This document shows, one piece after another, positions 18,401 through 27,800 of a stretch of 64,000 nt of DNA (positions are counted from its first letter, which is position 1; every line of letters starts with the position of its first letter). Made by a program: the position numbers and the translations under genes. The notes below the pieces were generated by a model. The model had not been told where the DNA came from and made no database searches. It saw only the letters and a program-made list of their open reading frames with translations. Source of the stretch: Variovorax sp. 54 (GTDB taxonomy: Bacteria > Pseudomonadota > Gammaproteobacteria > Burkholderiales > Burkholderiaceae_C); assembly GCF_002754375.1 (NCBI RefSeq), contig NZ_PEFF01000001.1, positions 4,729,501 to 4,793,500 of the forward strand, in the 5' to 3' direction.

Positions 18401-19168
18401 CGCCTTGGCACCGGCGCCGACCGCCACCGTGTTGGAGCCACTGGCATGGGCGTCCAGGCCGATGGCCAGTGAACCCACCGACGCGGCGGTTGCGCGCGTG
18501 CCCAGCGCGATCGAATCGTCGCCGAGTGCTGATGTCGCCGTGTCGCCGCCGCCGATCGCCAGCGCGCGGTTGCCGGAGGCGGCGTCCAGCGTGGCGGTGC
18601 TGCCGATGCGCATCGCGCGGGTCGGGCTTGCGCCGCCGAGTCCCAGGTTGCCGGAGTTGACGAACAGGTCGCCGCCGAGGCTCAGCGAGTTGGCGCCGGT
18701 GCCGTCGCCGTAGAAGAGCGCACGAAGGGCCTGCGTGGCCTTGTCGCCTGCCGTACAGCGGGTGTCCGCGGTTCCCAACTGGGCGAGGGTGGGAACGCCG
18801 TTGTTCGCGCCGCCATAGCTACCGCCTGCCGTGTTGTTGCCGCCGGAATTCGCACCGTTGGGCGCCGTCGTGCCTGCGTACAGGCCGATGGGAGAGAGGC
18901 CTTGCGTGTCGAAGGTCCACAGGCATCCGTTGTCGGTGCCGTCATTGATGAAGATGCCGTAGCTGGCCGCAGCGGGCAGGCTGGCCAACCCCAGGCATGC
19001 CGCGAACGCCGCACCCGATACGGCTGCAAGGCGGAATCGCTGTCGGACGGGGCTTGCGCTGCGGCGGTGCACGCTGCCGGAGGGTTTGCCCCCGGCACTG
19101 ACAACTTCCGCCACGGCCACCCAGGCGCCAAGCGATTCGTTCCACACCGAACGGTAGATCTTGTTCAT
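15407..19168 (-). CDS. Trimeric autotransporter adhesin (YadA-like), Ser/Thr-rich repeat stalk
   Basis: 1253 residues from the ATG at 19168, chosen because MNKIYRSVWNESLGAWVAVAE is a textbook extended signal peptide region; cleavage near residue 68. Order: short N-terminal region with C82 in NDGCLW-like text; YadA-type head of about 14-residue AxAxG repeats (about 150-460); neck (TDAVNGSQLYA, about 490); short stalk; second neck (NPTDAVNFGQL, about 620); long repeat stalk (about 630-900); second head (about 910-1060); neck pairs (DATNVAQL, GDAVNLGQL); and a C-terminal YadA anchor of about 75 residues ending YEFN. It should form a trimeric surface fibre for binding to hosts, other cells or surfaces. 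The ORF extends to 19312 but that part lacks family features. Downstream it overlaps a regulator gene. Confidence 0.93.
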   Translation of the reverse strand: MNKIYRSVWNESLGAWVAVAEVVSAGGKPSGSVHRRSASPVRQRFRLAAVSGAAFAACLGLASLPAAASYGIFINDGTDNGCLWTFDTQGLSPIGLYAGTTAPNGANSGGNNTAGGSYGGANNGVPTLAQLGTADTRCTAGDKATQALRALFYGDGTGANSLSLGGDLFVNSGNLGLGGASPTRAMRIGSTATLDAASGNRALAIGGGDTATSALGDDSIALGTRATAASVGSLAIGLDAHASGSNTVAVGAGAKANGGGAMAVGNNANAAFGNDMAVGTNARAVGDASGLAPSTAFGNSSNATGSGSTAFGTLALATGPTSAAFGYAANAGGTNALALGTNATATADRSLAIGSGANATGDYSSALGRTAKASAAGATALGTNPTAGAWAAATDSIAIGGESSVAAQADSGIAIGRGATSGHARSVALGDGASTATATPVPDATVDGVTYGNFAGAAPVGVVSVGAAGAERQVTNVAAGRLTATSTDAVNGSQLYAGLSTTSSSIGSLSTSTSTGLRTAVSGIDSLSTSTSTGLSTATSSVGSLSTSTSTGLSTAMSGIGSLSTGLSSAHSSIGSLSTGLSNSVQYDDASHTRVTLGGAGATTPVILTNVAAGVNPTDAVNFGQLTSLSTAVSIGMASLSSGLSTTNESVGSLSTSTSTGLGTATSHIASLSSSTSTSLSTTNSTVGSLSTSTSSGLSTATSRIDSLSTGQSTTSSNIGSLSTSTSSGLSTATSGISSLSTGLSTTDSRLVSLSTGLSTSVSVIGSLSTSTSTGLSTANSSVGSLSTGLSSTNSSIGSLSTSTSTGLSTATRSIDSLSTSLRTTDSSLASLSTSTSTGLSTATSGISSLSSGLSTTHSSVGSLSTSTSTGLSTLTSGVGSLSTGLGTTNQNVSTLSTAVTDIYNGGTKYFHANSKAADSVASGQEAVAIGPRSEASGANAFAAGNGAKATADGAVAVGFGAQATGTNAIAIGTGALATGSQAFGANARAGGGGAAFGDSADAGGTPLSKAQNISQGTAIGFGAVVQQTGGVALGANSVASTAAGVAGYVPGSANAAQAAAIRATTSTQGAVSVGDAASGQFRQITGVAAGTADSDATNVAQLKAASAASKASTVQYATHPDGSVNYNQITLGAGEAPGGTRIGNVAPGVLPGDAVNLGQLNAAQAQLQGQLASTQRIAYSGVAMATAMSTMPQAMTPGKTLLAVGVGNYAGYSALALGFSSRSDSGKWIYKVNGGYSGVKFNIGVGVGYEFN
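16455..17670 (-). repeat. Tandem in-frame repeats (54-bp and 42-bp units) encoding the adhesin stalk
   Basis: Two unit types alternate in the protein: 18 residues (xxSLSTSTSTGLSTATSx) and 14 residues (xxSLSTGLSTTxSx). I count 16 units in the longer block (8 of each; about 16455-17290) and three 18-mers plus one or two 14-mers in the shorter block (about 17430-17670). Units begin with Ile, Val, Leu or Met. They are degenerate at DNA level, but close enough for slipped or unequal exchange. Confidence 0.85.
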
Positions 19169-19768
19169 ATCCAGTCTTCTCCCAGTGGTTGCAGGATGTG
19201 CAGGCGCGGGCGTTCTGGAGCCCGTCGTCATCGCGTGCGCTGGTTCAACGACAGGTCGTGAAACAGGGGCACTCCGGCTTCGTTGAAACCCGGTTGCAGC
19301 CCACCGATGCACCCGACGCGATCACACAGCGCGTCGATTGGGTGTTGTGCCGTCCCTGTTAACTTTTGTTTTGAATCCGCAGCGGCGCGAGTCTAGGAGT
19401 CGTGATTGCTTCTTTGCATTGGCTTTTGCTCACCATTGCGTACTTTGATAGCGTTTGTTAACACTAGTTATTTTTCAAAATCAATTTGAAGTTCTGCGCG
19501 ATCTTCCAAGGGAGGAAGAGCGAAATGGAGAGGAAGAAGCGCAGCGGAAAGTAATGAGGCGAGGCGCCTGAAATTCCCCATCGAGGCAAGAAATTGATTA
19601 CTTGAATGAATCATTTCTTTGGCAATGAAAGGGCGCCGAACGGCCGACAAACGCCAAAACGCCGGCCCTGCAGAGCAGTCCGGCGAAATGAAAGAAAGAA
19701 GAACCCGGCACTGTGTCCGGGAGGCATGCACGGGGCCCGGCGCACCGGGCCCGTGCAGCGCAGGCGCG
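19169..19768. other. 600-bp gene-poor, AT-rich regulatory region upstream of the adhesin gene
   Basis: No convincing gene. 19441-19500 is about 32% GC against about 68% around it. On the minus strand there is a weak TTGATT-17-TTAACA arrangement (near 19485-19455) that could serve the adhesin, leaving a 5' leader of over 250 nt. TGTTAAC occurs twice, near 19357 and 19456. The far end carries two hairpins belonging to the end of the MFS gene. AT-rich leaders of surface genes are common targets of H-NS-like proteins (inference). Confidence 0.5.
19690..19757 (-). terminator. Likely terminator region of the MFS exporter gene
   Basis: Two hairpins downstream of the stop codon at 19769. The first is a 13-bp GC stem with one bulged base (19727-19740 with 19745-19757). 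The second, CCCGG/CCGGG (19704-19708 with 19717-19721), is followed on the minus strand by a T-rich stretch TTCTTCTTTCTTTC. Confidence 0.6.
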
Positions 19769-21022
19769 TTATTCCGGAATGGCCGCCAGCGGCGCCGCAC
19801 CGCCGCGTGCGCGGCCCAGCGTGCCGACGATGAGCGCGGCGATCAGCACCAGCACGCCGCTGAGCACCATCGTGGGCGAGATGCCGCGGCTGTCGACCAT
19901 GAGGCCGCCGATCAGCGCGCCCGAGGCGATCGCGACCTGGAAGCCCGTCACCAGCAGGGCCTGGCCGGCTTCCTGCGCGTCGGGCACGGCTTCCATCATC
20001 CAGCCGGTGAGCGCCACCGGAATCAGGCCAAAGGCCACGCCCCAGATCACCACCACCACCGCGCCGGCCACCATGCCGGTGCCGATGAACGTCGACAGCA
20101 GCAAGGCCGTCGCGAGCATCAGCGCCGCCAGCAAGGTGGTGCCGCGCACGCTGCGCGCCACCAGGCTGCCGCCGAGGAAGGTGCCGATGAAGCCGACCGC
20201 GCCGTAGACCAGCAGCAGCGTCGAGACCCCGTTGGCCTGCAGGCCGAACACCTGCTGCAGCAGCGGCTTCAGGTAGGTGTAGGCCGCGAAGTGGCCGGCA
20301 ATGAAGAACAGCACGGCGAGCAGGCCGACCTGCGCCATGCGGCGCGTGAGCGGCGTGAGCAGGTCGCGCGCACCGATGGCGCGTTGCGGCGGAATGGCCG
20401 GCAGCAGCCACAGCTGCGTCAGCAGCACGGCCGCGGCCAGCGCGCCGGTCACGGCGAATGAGGCGCGCCAGCCGAACATCGTGCCCAGCCACGAGCCCGC
20501 GGGCACGCCGAGCACCGTGGCGGCCGACACGCCGGCCAGCACCAGCGACATGGCGCGGGGCTTCGAGGCATCAGGCACCAGCTGCGTGGCAGCAGCGGGG
20601 GCGAAGGTCCAGAAGCCGCCGACAGCCAGGCCGAGCATCAGGCGCGCGACCACCATCGTCGTGAAGTTGGGCGCGAACGCGGCCAGCAGGTTCGAGGCGA
20701 TCAGCAAGAGCGTGAGTGCGATCAGCACCGTGCGCCGGTCGAGCCGGCCCGAGGCGACGATCAGCGCCGGCCCGGCGAAGGCGGCGAGCACGCCGGGCAT
20801 GGTGATCATCAAGCCGGCCGTGCCGTCCGACACGTTCAGGCCGCGCGCGATGTCGGTGAGCAGGCCGATGGGCATGAACTCGGTCGACACCATCGCGAAG
20901 GTGCCGACGGCGATGGAGCCGACCGCGAGCCACGCGGAACGGGTAGGGGCGGCCACGGCTGATTCGCGCGCGGGCGCTGCCAGGTCGTCGATGCAGGGGT
21001 TGCTGCCGGAAGAATTCATCAT
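19769..21022 (-). CDS. MFS exporter, DHA1 (AraJ/NepI-like) family
   Basis: 417 residues from the first of two tandem ATGs at 21022, preceded by AGGA; the frame runs on to 21193 but the extra 57 residues look non-coding. Twelve membrane segments; the DHA1 motifs are visible: TEFMPIGLLTDIARGLNVSDGTAGL at segment 1, GRLDRRTVLIAL in the 2-3 loop, LGVPAGSWLGTMFGWRASF in segment 5. Relatives export purine ribonucleosides, arabinose or drugs; substrate unknown. A 210-bp upstream gap separates it from the next minus-strand gene. Confidence 0.88.
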   Translation of the reverse strand: MMNSSGSNPCIDDLAAPARESAVAAPTRSAWLAVGSIAVGTFAMVSTEFMPIGLLTDIARGLNVSDGTAGLMITMPGVLAAFAGPALIVASGRLDRRTVLIALTLLLIASNLLAAFAPNFTTMVVARLMLGLAVGGFWTFAPAAATQLVPDASKPRAMSLVLAGVSAATVLGVPAGSWLGTMFGWRASFAVTGALAAAVLLTQLWLLPAIPPQRAIGARDLLTPLTRRMAQVGLLAVLFFIAGHFAAYTYLKPLLQQVFGLQANGVSTLLLVYGAVGFIGTFLGGSLVARSVRGTTLLAALMLATALLLSTFIGTGMVAGAVVVVIWGVAFGLIPVALTGWMMEAVPDAQEAGQALLVTGFQVAIASGALIGGLMVDSRGISPTMVLSGVLVLIAALIVGTLGRARGGAAPLAAIPE

Positions 21023-21233
21023 GGAGATGCTGTCCTTGAACGCATCGGCGATGAAGGCGCCAATGCCGGTGAGGGGGCATTGGAGTGTGCGAGTTGAGCG
21101 CCCTGCGACCAAGGGGCGGTGGAGCAGTAGACAGTTTCCCTGCGGCGAACAATCGACCCTTTGGGTGCCTGAAGCCACCCAGTGACGCGGCAATGGCGCC
21201 TTTCGCCATCACCGTTTTCGTGTGCTGCGGAAA

Positions 21234-21776
21234 TTAGGTGTTGGCGGGGCGCAACTCGAGCGCCCGTCCATCGGCCACGAACGCCTCGTCGACCAGCACG
21301 CGAAAGGCCGTGCCCTGCGGAAACTTCGGCTGCGCGACGGCCGGCGAGAGGAATTCGATGTCGAGCGCAATGGGCGTGCCGCGCACCAGCGATTCGCCCT
21401 GCGGCACGCGCCAGCGCACCGAGAAGCCTTCCTTGTCGAGCACCAGCGCGCCCCGGTATTCGCCGGGGCCCAGCGGCACGTCCTGCGACGGCACCGAGGG
21501 GCGGCGGAAGGTCAGCTCCGCTTGCAGGTGCGGCGTGAATGCGGGCAGTGCGTCGAAGCCCGCGGGCGGCGCCTGCTTGGGCGTGCGGCGCGGCAGCTTG
21601 CCGATGAGCCACGTGATCACGTTGCCGATGATCGGCACCCACAGCACCATCAGCAGCGTGGCGATGTCGCGCGTGGTGGTGCCGGGCGCCGCGTAGTGCC
21701 GCACGATGCCGCCGCCCACGGCCACGCACAGGAGGATCAGGACGATGACGCGTCGGCGGAACTGGATTTTGGTCAT
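21234..21776 (-). CDS. Hypothetical inner membrane protein, 180 residues
   Basis: Not assigned to a known function. Two hydrophobic segments: residues 9-26 and about 40-58, then a basic proline-rich linker (KLPRRTPKQAPPAG) and a soluble beta-rich C-terminal half of about 105 residues with the GPGEYRGALVLDKEGFSVRWRVPQGESLVRGTPIALDIEFLSP region split over several strands. The ending PQGTAFRVLVDEAFVADGRALEL resembles domains that place an inhibitor-like or substrate-binding surface at the membrane, but this is speculation. It sits 40 bp downstream of the glucan synthase gene's end on the same strand, so may be the last gene of that operon. Confidence 0.75.
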   Translation of the reverse strand: MTKIQFRRRVIVLILLCVAVGGGIVRHYAAPGTTTRDIATLLMVLWVPIIGNVITWLIGKLPRRTPKQAPPAGFDALPAFTPHLQAELTFRRPSVPSQDVPLGPGEYRGALVLDKEGFSVRWRVPQGESLVRGTPIALDIEFLSPAVAQPKFPQGTAFRVLVDEAFVADGRALELRPANT

Positions 21777-21816
21777 GAAGGCGCGGAGAGGGCGGGGGTG
21801 AAAGCGGCTTCGGACC

Positions 21817-24800
21817 TTACCCTACCCGCAGCACCGCATCCGCCGGCAGCGCCTGCCAGTCGGTCCATTCGCCCACCGCCACATGGTGCGTGGGCGCGGC
21901 GGTGCCTTCGACGGTGCCCCACTGCAGCGTGAGCCGGCGCTGGCCGAGCCGCAGCGCGAGCTCGAAGCCCGGCCAGTGCGCGGGCACATGCGGCGTCATC
22001 GACAACTGCCGGCCCTTCACGTTCAGGCCCAGCAAGGTCTCGACGGCCGCGCGGTGCAGCCATGCGGCCGAGCCGGTGTACCAGCTCCAGCCGCCCCGGC
22101 CCACATAGGGCGCGGCGCCGTAGACATCGCCCGCCATCACATAGGGCTCCAGCTCGTAGACCGGGCCACGCGCGGGGTGCTTTGCGCGGTGGGCCGGGCT
22201 CAGGCCTTCGAAGCTCTGCCAGGCCGCTTCATGGTCGCCCTGCAGCGCCTGCGCCATGAGTGCCCACACGGCGCCGTGCGAGTACTGGCCGCCGTTCTCG
22301 CGCACGCCGGGCGGATAGGCCTGGATGTAGCCCGGGTTGTGGGTCGAGTTGGCAAACGGTGGCGCCAGCAGCCGCAGCAGGCCGGCCGGCTCGTCGTGCA
22401 GGTGCGACTGGATGGCGGCCATGGCCGGGCCGGTGTGGGCCGCGTCCGAGGCGCCCGAGAGCACCGACCAGGCCTGTGCGATCAGGTCGATGCGGCACTC
22501 GCTGTTGATCGACGAACCCAGCGGCGCGCCGTTGTCGAAGAAGGCGCGGCGGAACCAGGCGCCGTCCCAGCCGGCGTCGTGCAGCGCGGCGATCCAGCCC
22601 GTGCGCGCCGCGGTCCAGCGCGCGGCGCGTTCGTGTTCGCCGCGTGCTTCGGCGATGGGCGCGAAGCGCTCGACCACGCTGCACAGGAACCACGCGAGCC
22701 ACACCGATTCGCCGCGGCCTTCATGGCCGACGCGGTTCATGCCGTCGTTCCAGTCGCCGGTGCCCATCAGCGGCAGGCCGTGCACGCCGGTGGTCAGGCT
22801 GCGGTCGATGGCGCGCGCGCCATGGTCGAACACGGTGGCCATGCGGCCGCTGTTCTGCGGTGCGTAGTAGGCGTCTTCGGCGCCCTCGGGAATGCCGGGG
22901 CCTTCGATGAAGCCGACCATTTCGTCGAGCAGCGAGGCATCGCCCGTCACCTCGACGTAGTGCGCCGACGCATACGGCAGCCACAGCAGGTCGTCGGAGA
23001 AATGCGTGCGCACGCCGGCGCCGCCGGGCATGTGCCACCAGTGCTGCACGTCGCCCTCGGGGAACTGGCGCGCCGCGTTCACGAGGATCTGCGCGCGCAG
23101 GCGCGGCGGGTCGGTGAGCGCGAAGGCCATCGCGTCCTGCAGCTGGTCGCGAAAGCCGAAGGCACCGCCGGCCTGGTAGAAGCCGGCCTTCGACCAGAGC
23201 CGGCAGGCCAGCGTCTGGTACACGAGCCAGCGGTTGACCAGCGCATCGAACAGCGGGTCGGGCGTGCGCACCTGCAGGCGGCCGAGCAGGTCGTCCCAGA
23301 AGCCGCGCACCTGCGCCAGCGCTTCGGGCACGTCGCGCTGCCGCCAGCGGCGCGCAAGCTCGAGCGCCGCATCGGCATTGCCCGCGTGGCCCAGCACGAA
23401 GCTGAAGCTCGCGGTCTCGCCGGCCGCCACGACGAATTCGCCGCCAATCGCCGCACAGGCGTCGAGCCCGCTGCCGGCGCGCCGTGCCAGCGTGTCGGGC
23501 ACTTCGACGATGCCGCGGCCGGCGAAGAATTCGCTGCGGTCGCAGGTCCATTGCGTGGCCCCGGTCGTCGCGCCTTGCAAGCCGGCGAGCAGCAGGAAAG
23601 CCGCGCTGCCGCCGAAGCCCGCGCTCGATTCGCGCTGCTGGCCGAACACGGCCGGCTGGTCTTCGGGCTTCCAGCAATGCACGGTGCGCCGTTCGCCGCG
23701 CGCGGCGCCCAGTTGCCACTCGACCATCGCGAGCGCGCGCAGGCGGCGCTGGCCGGCGCCTTCGTTGCGCACGCGCACATGGACCAGCTTGACGGCTTCG
23801 TCGCGGTCCGCGAAGAAGGTGGTCTCGAGCACGAGGTCGCCTTGGCGGCACTCGAAGACGGTGTAGCCCTGGCCGTGCCGTACGCGGTGGCGTGTGGCGC
23901 CATCGTTGCCACCGGCGGGCGTGAGCGGCAGCATCTCGCGCGTCGCCACGTCCTGCAGCAGGTAGTGCTCGAAGGCCGGGTCCTGCACCGGGTCGTTGGA
24001 CCACGGCGTGACCTGGTGCATGCGGCTGTTGCCGGCCCAGGTGTAGCCGGTGCCCCATTCGGACACCTGGAAGCCGAAGGTGGCGTTGGCAATCACGTTG
24101 ATCCAGGGGCGCGGTGTGCGGCGGTCGGGGCCGACCTCGAAGCGGAACTCGCCGGTCTCGGCGTCGAAGTCGCCGGCGGCGGTCGTGGACGTCGACGAGG
24201 CGGCCTGCTTCGTCAACAGCGGCGTGCGGTGCTGCACTGGCGCGCTGCTGTCGTCCGCAATCGTCGGGCTGCGTGCCTCGTGCAACGCCGCCACCTGCAC
24301 TTCGAGCGCGCGGCCGTCGGCGGTGAACACCACGCGCGCCAGGCTGGAGAGCGCGGCCTTTTCCGACGGCACCACGTCCTGGTCGCGCAAGAGGTAGAAG
24401 CCGGCGGTGTCGTTGCGCGGAAAGCTGTTCTGCGTCTGCTGTGCGACGCGCGTGCGCAGCATCTCGATCTCGCGCTGCAGTGGCATGAGGTACGAGTTCG
24501 GTTCGCTGTTGAGCACCACCAGGTCGCAGGCCACGCCGCCGAAGCCCCACCACGGCTGCGCGCGCAGCAGCGTGTTGATGAGGCCCATGCCGTTCATCGA
24601 GTGGATGTAGACCAGCACGATGGGCTTGTCGCCCGAAATGCCGAAGCGCCAGATCTGGCGCAGGTCGATCAGCCCGCGGTCGCTCATCACGCGCGGCGTG
24701 GTGTAGGTGAGGATGGTCGTCAGGTCTTGCAGCGCGAGGTTCTGCGCGGGCGCGATGCTCAGGTCGCGCAGCCGCACCTGCGCCAGCGTGGCGGCCATGC

Positions 24801-27800
24801 GGGTGGCGCGCTCCACGTGCATCGGCTGCAGGTAGCGGTCGATGCTGGGCATCAGCGCCTCGATGCTCTCGTCGGCGGCGGTGGCAAAGCTCAGGCGCGC
24901 GGTGGTGCCCGGCGCAATCGACAGGCGCACACGCAAGCAGGCGATGGGGTCCAGGCCGTTCACCTGCTTGCCCTGGGCCGTGAGCGGTTGCGCATCGAGC
25001 GCGGGGTCGGCCAGCGTGCGGTTGCGGCCGATGAAGGCGCGCCGGTCGGTCATGCAGTCGATCGACAGCACGTGGGCATCGACCGAGGCCACGAAGTGCA
25101 CCGCGGCCACCACCGCATCGCCATGCAGGCGCGGCTTGCGCGACAGCAGCAGCGCGCGCCACGTGGGCTCCCAGCGCGATTCGACGAACAGGTTGGCAAA
25201 GGCCGGATGTGCCTCGTCGGCCTTGGGGTTCGACAGCACGGGCTCGAAGTACGAGACGAGTTCGAGCGTGCGCGTTTCGTCGCCGCTGTTGTGCAGCGTG
25301 ATGTTGCGCAGCTCGGTGTCGTCCTCGGGGCTGATGAGCACCGTGGTGCGCACCTGCAGGCCGGGGCCGGTCGCATCGAACTGCACCTGGTCGGCCAGGA
25401 AGCGGGTGCGGTAGTGCCAGTCGGCGCCGGGCGCGGGCAGGGCGGTGAGCGAGGTGAGTTCGCTGTTGCCTTCGTCGCGCACGTAGAAGAAGGTGCCGTA
25501 GCTGTCGCGCAGCGGATCGTCGCGCCAGCGCGTCACGTTGAACGCGCGCCAGCGGCTCACGCCCGCGCCGTTGGCGCGCAGCGCCACCGTGTAGCGGCCG
25601 TTCGACAGCAGGTGCGTGGGCTGGAAGCCGGGCCCCGTCGGGTCGACCAGGCGCGGCTGGAACAGCGGCGCCAGCTCGGTCTGGCTGGGCTCGGGCGGCG
25701 TGCGCGGGTCGGCGCTGCCGATGATCTGGCGCGGCGTGCGCTCGTGCAGCAGCGACTCGTGCGCCTGCACCAGCGCCGCGCTGCCGAACCAGCGGCGCGG
25801 TGCGTCGTCGCGCAGCACGTTGCACAGCGCCACCAGCGACATGCCCTGGTGGTGCGCCATGAAGTTGCGCACGACAGTGAAGTCCTGGCCCTCGGTCTGG
25901 CGCGAGGCGGTGAAGTCGATCGCGTCGTGAAAGCCGAACTCGCCGCGCGCGCCGAGCGATTCGAGCAGCGCGAGGTTGATGACGGCCGCTTCGGGCGCGA
26001 ACGGCGCGGCCATCAGGCTGGCGTAGGGCGCCACCACGCGGTCGGTCGGCGGCGTGCGCCGCAGCGCCAGGCGCGGCACGCCGAAGGGCGAGTACTGGTA
26101 GGCCAGCGAATGGTCTTGCGCGAAGTAGGCCGACTCGGACACGCCCCACGGCATGTTCTGCGCGCGGCCGAAGGCTTGCTGCTCGGCGATGGCCGCGGCG
26201 TTGGCCACCTGCAGCAGGCCGTCGGTGGGCTCGGTCATCACGAGCGCCGGCATCAGGTACTCGAACATCGAGCCTGACCACGATTTGAGGCTGGGCTGGA
26301 AGCCCACCAGCAGGAACGGCCGGCCGAGCGCCATCCAGTGGCGGCGCGGCACGTCGCCCTTCGCAATCGCCAGAAAGCTCAACAGGCGCGACTCGGAAGC
26401 CAGCAGGTCGTAGTAGCTCGCGTCGAGCACGTTCTCTTCGACGCGCAGGCCGATGTGGAACAGGTGGCGCTTGGCGTCGTAGAGGCCGCTGAAGTCCATG
26501 CCGTCGTGCAGCGCGTCGCAGCGTCGGGCCAGTGCTTCCAGTGCGGGTGCTTCATGACTCTGGCAGCCTTCTTCCGCCGCGAAGGCGCGGCAGGCCTGCG
26601 CGACGGTGACGAGGTGGCCCGCGAAGTTGCCGCTGTCGACGCTCGACACATAGTCGGGCGGCAGCGGCTTGAGCGTCTGCGTGTCGTACCAGTTGAACAG
26701 ATGGCCGTTGTGCTTCTGCATGCGGTCGACGGTGTCGAGCGTGGCGGTGATGCGCGCCAGCAAAGCTGTTGTGTCGAGCCAGCCGAACTCGCGCGCGCAG
26801 CAGGTGGCCAGCAGGTACATGCCGATGTTGGTCGGCGAGGTGCGGTGCGCAAGCGTCGGCTGCGGCTCGAGCTGAAGGTTGTCGGGCGGCAGGTGGTTGT
26901 CGTCCGGGCCGACCACATGCTCGAAGAAGCGCCAGGTGTCGTGCGCCAGCGTCTCGAGGTAACTGCGTTGCGCGGGCGCGAGCGGGTCTTCGGTTTGCAC
27001 ATCGACGCGGCTGCCCCACCAGGCTGCGATGGGCGCCAGGGACCAGAGCACGAAGAGCAGGGGCCCGAGCACCGGGTAGGCGCTCCAGTTCGCGAGGAGG
27101 GCCAGCACCAGGCACACCGCGCTGCTGAGGGCCGCGCTGCGCACGAAAGGCTTCAGGCGCTGGCTCGATTGCGCTTGCGCCTGGTCGGCCGTCGTCCATT
27201 GCAGCAGGTGCCTGCGGCTGACGACCACCCGCCAGGTGGCGAGGAAGGCCGCGTCGAGCAGCAGGCGCGTCTGCGCCGCCAGCTGCACGAACTGCCAGGC
27301 CGCGCCGGCCATGGCGCGCAGCAGCTCGACCGCGCCCACGTCGAAGAAGTGGCGCAGCTCGATCGCGCGGCGTGTCGGCACCAGGCCGGCCAGTGCGCCC
27401 AGCAGCGGGCCGAGCGTGAGCGCCGCACCGACGGCCGCCAGCGCCCAACCGAGCGGCATGGCCTGCGTGAAGATCACCAGCACCAGCAGCGCGAACGACG
27501 CCGGTGCGACCAGCGAGCGGCGCAGGTTGTCGCACATTTTCCAGAGGCCCAGCGCGTCGATGCCGAAACGGCGTGCGCGCCACATCAGCGGCAGCAGCTG
27601 CCAGTCGCCGCGCACCCAGCGGTGCACGCGCGAGGCGGCCACGCCGGCATGGTGCGGATGGTCTTCGACCAGCACCACGTCGCTGACCATCGCGCAGCGC
27701 GCGACGCTGCCTTCGAGCAGGTCGTGGCTCAGCACGGCGCTGTCGGGCAGTCGGTCGTTCAGCGTAGCGTGCACCGCGCGCACGTTGAGCAAGCCCTTGC

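Noticed and set aside
15005..18660. Several long + strand ORFs across the adhesin gene
   Set aside because: They are antisense readings of the repeats and show only repeat-derived patterns.
19169..19312. Adhesin N-terminal extension of 48 codons
   Set aside because: The extended signal peptide signature begins exactly at the ATG at 19168, and the preceding residues have no secretion features.
19468..19800. 110-codon minus-strand ORF with a hydrophobic stretch upstream of the adhesin
   Set aside because: It spans the MFS terminator hairpins and an AT-rich control region, with no family match by eye and poor start context.
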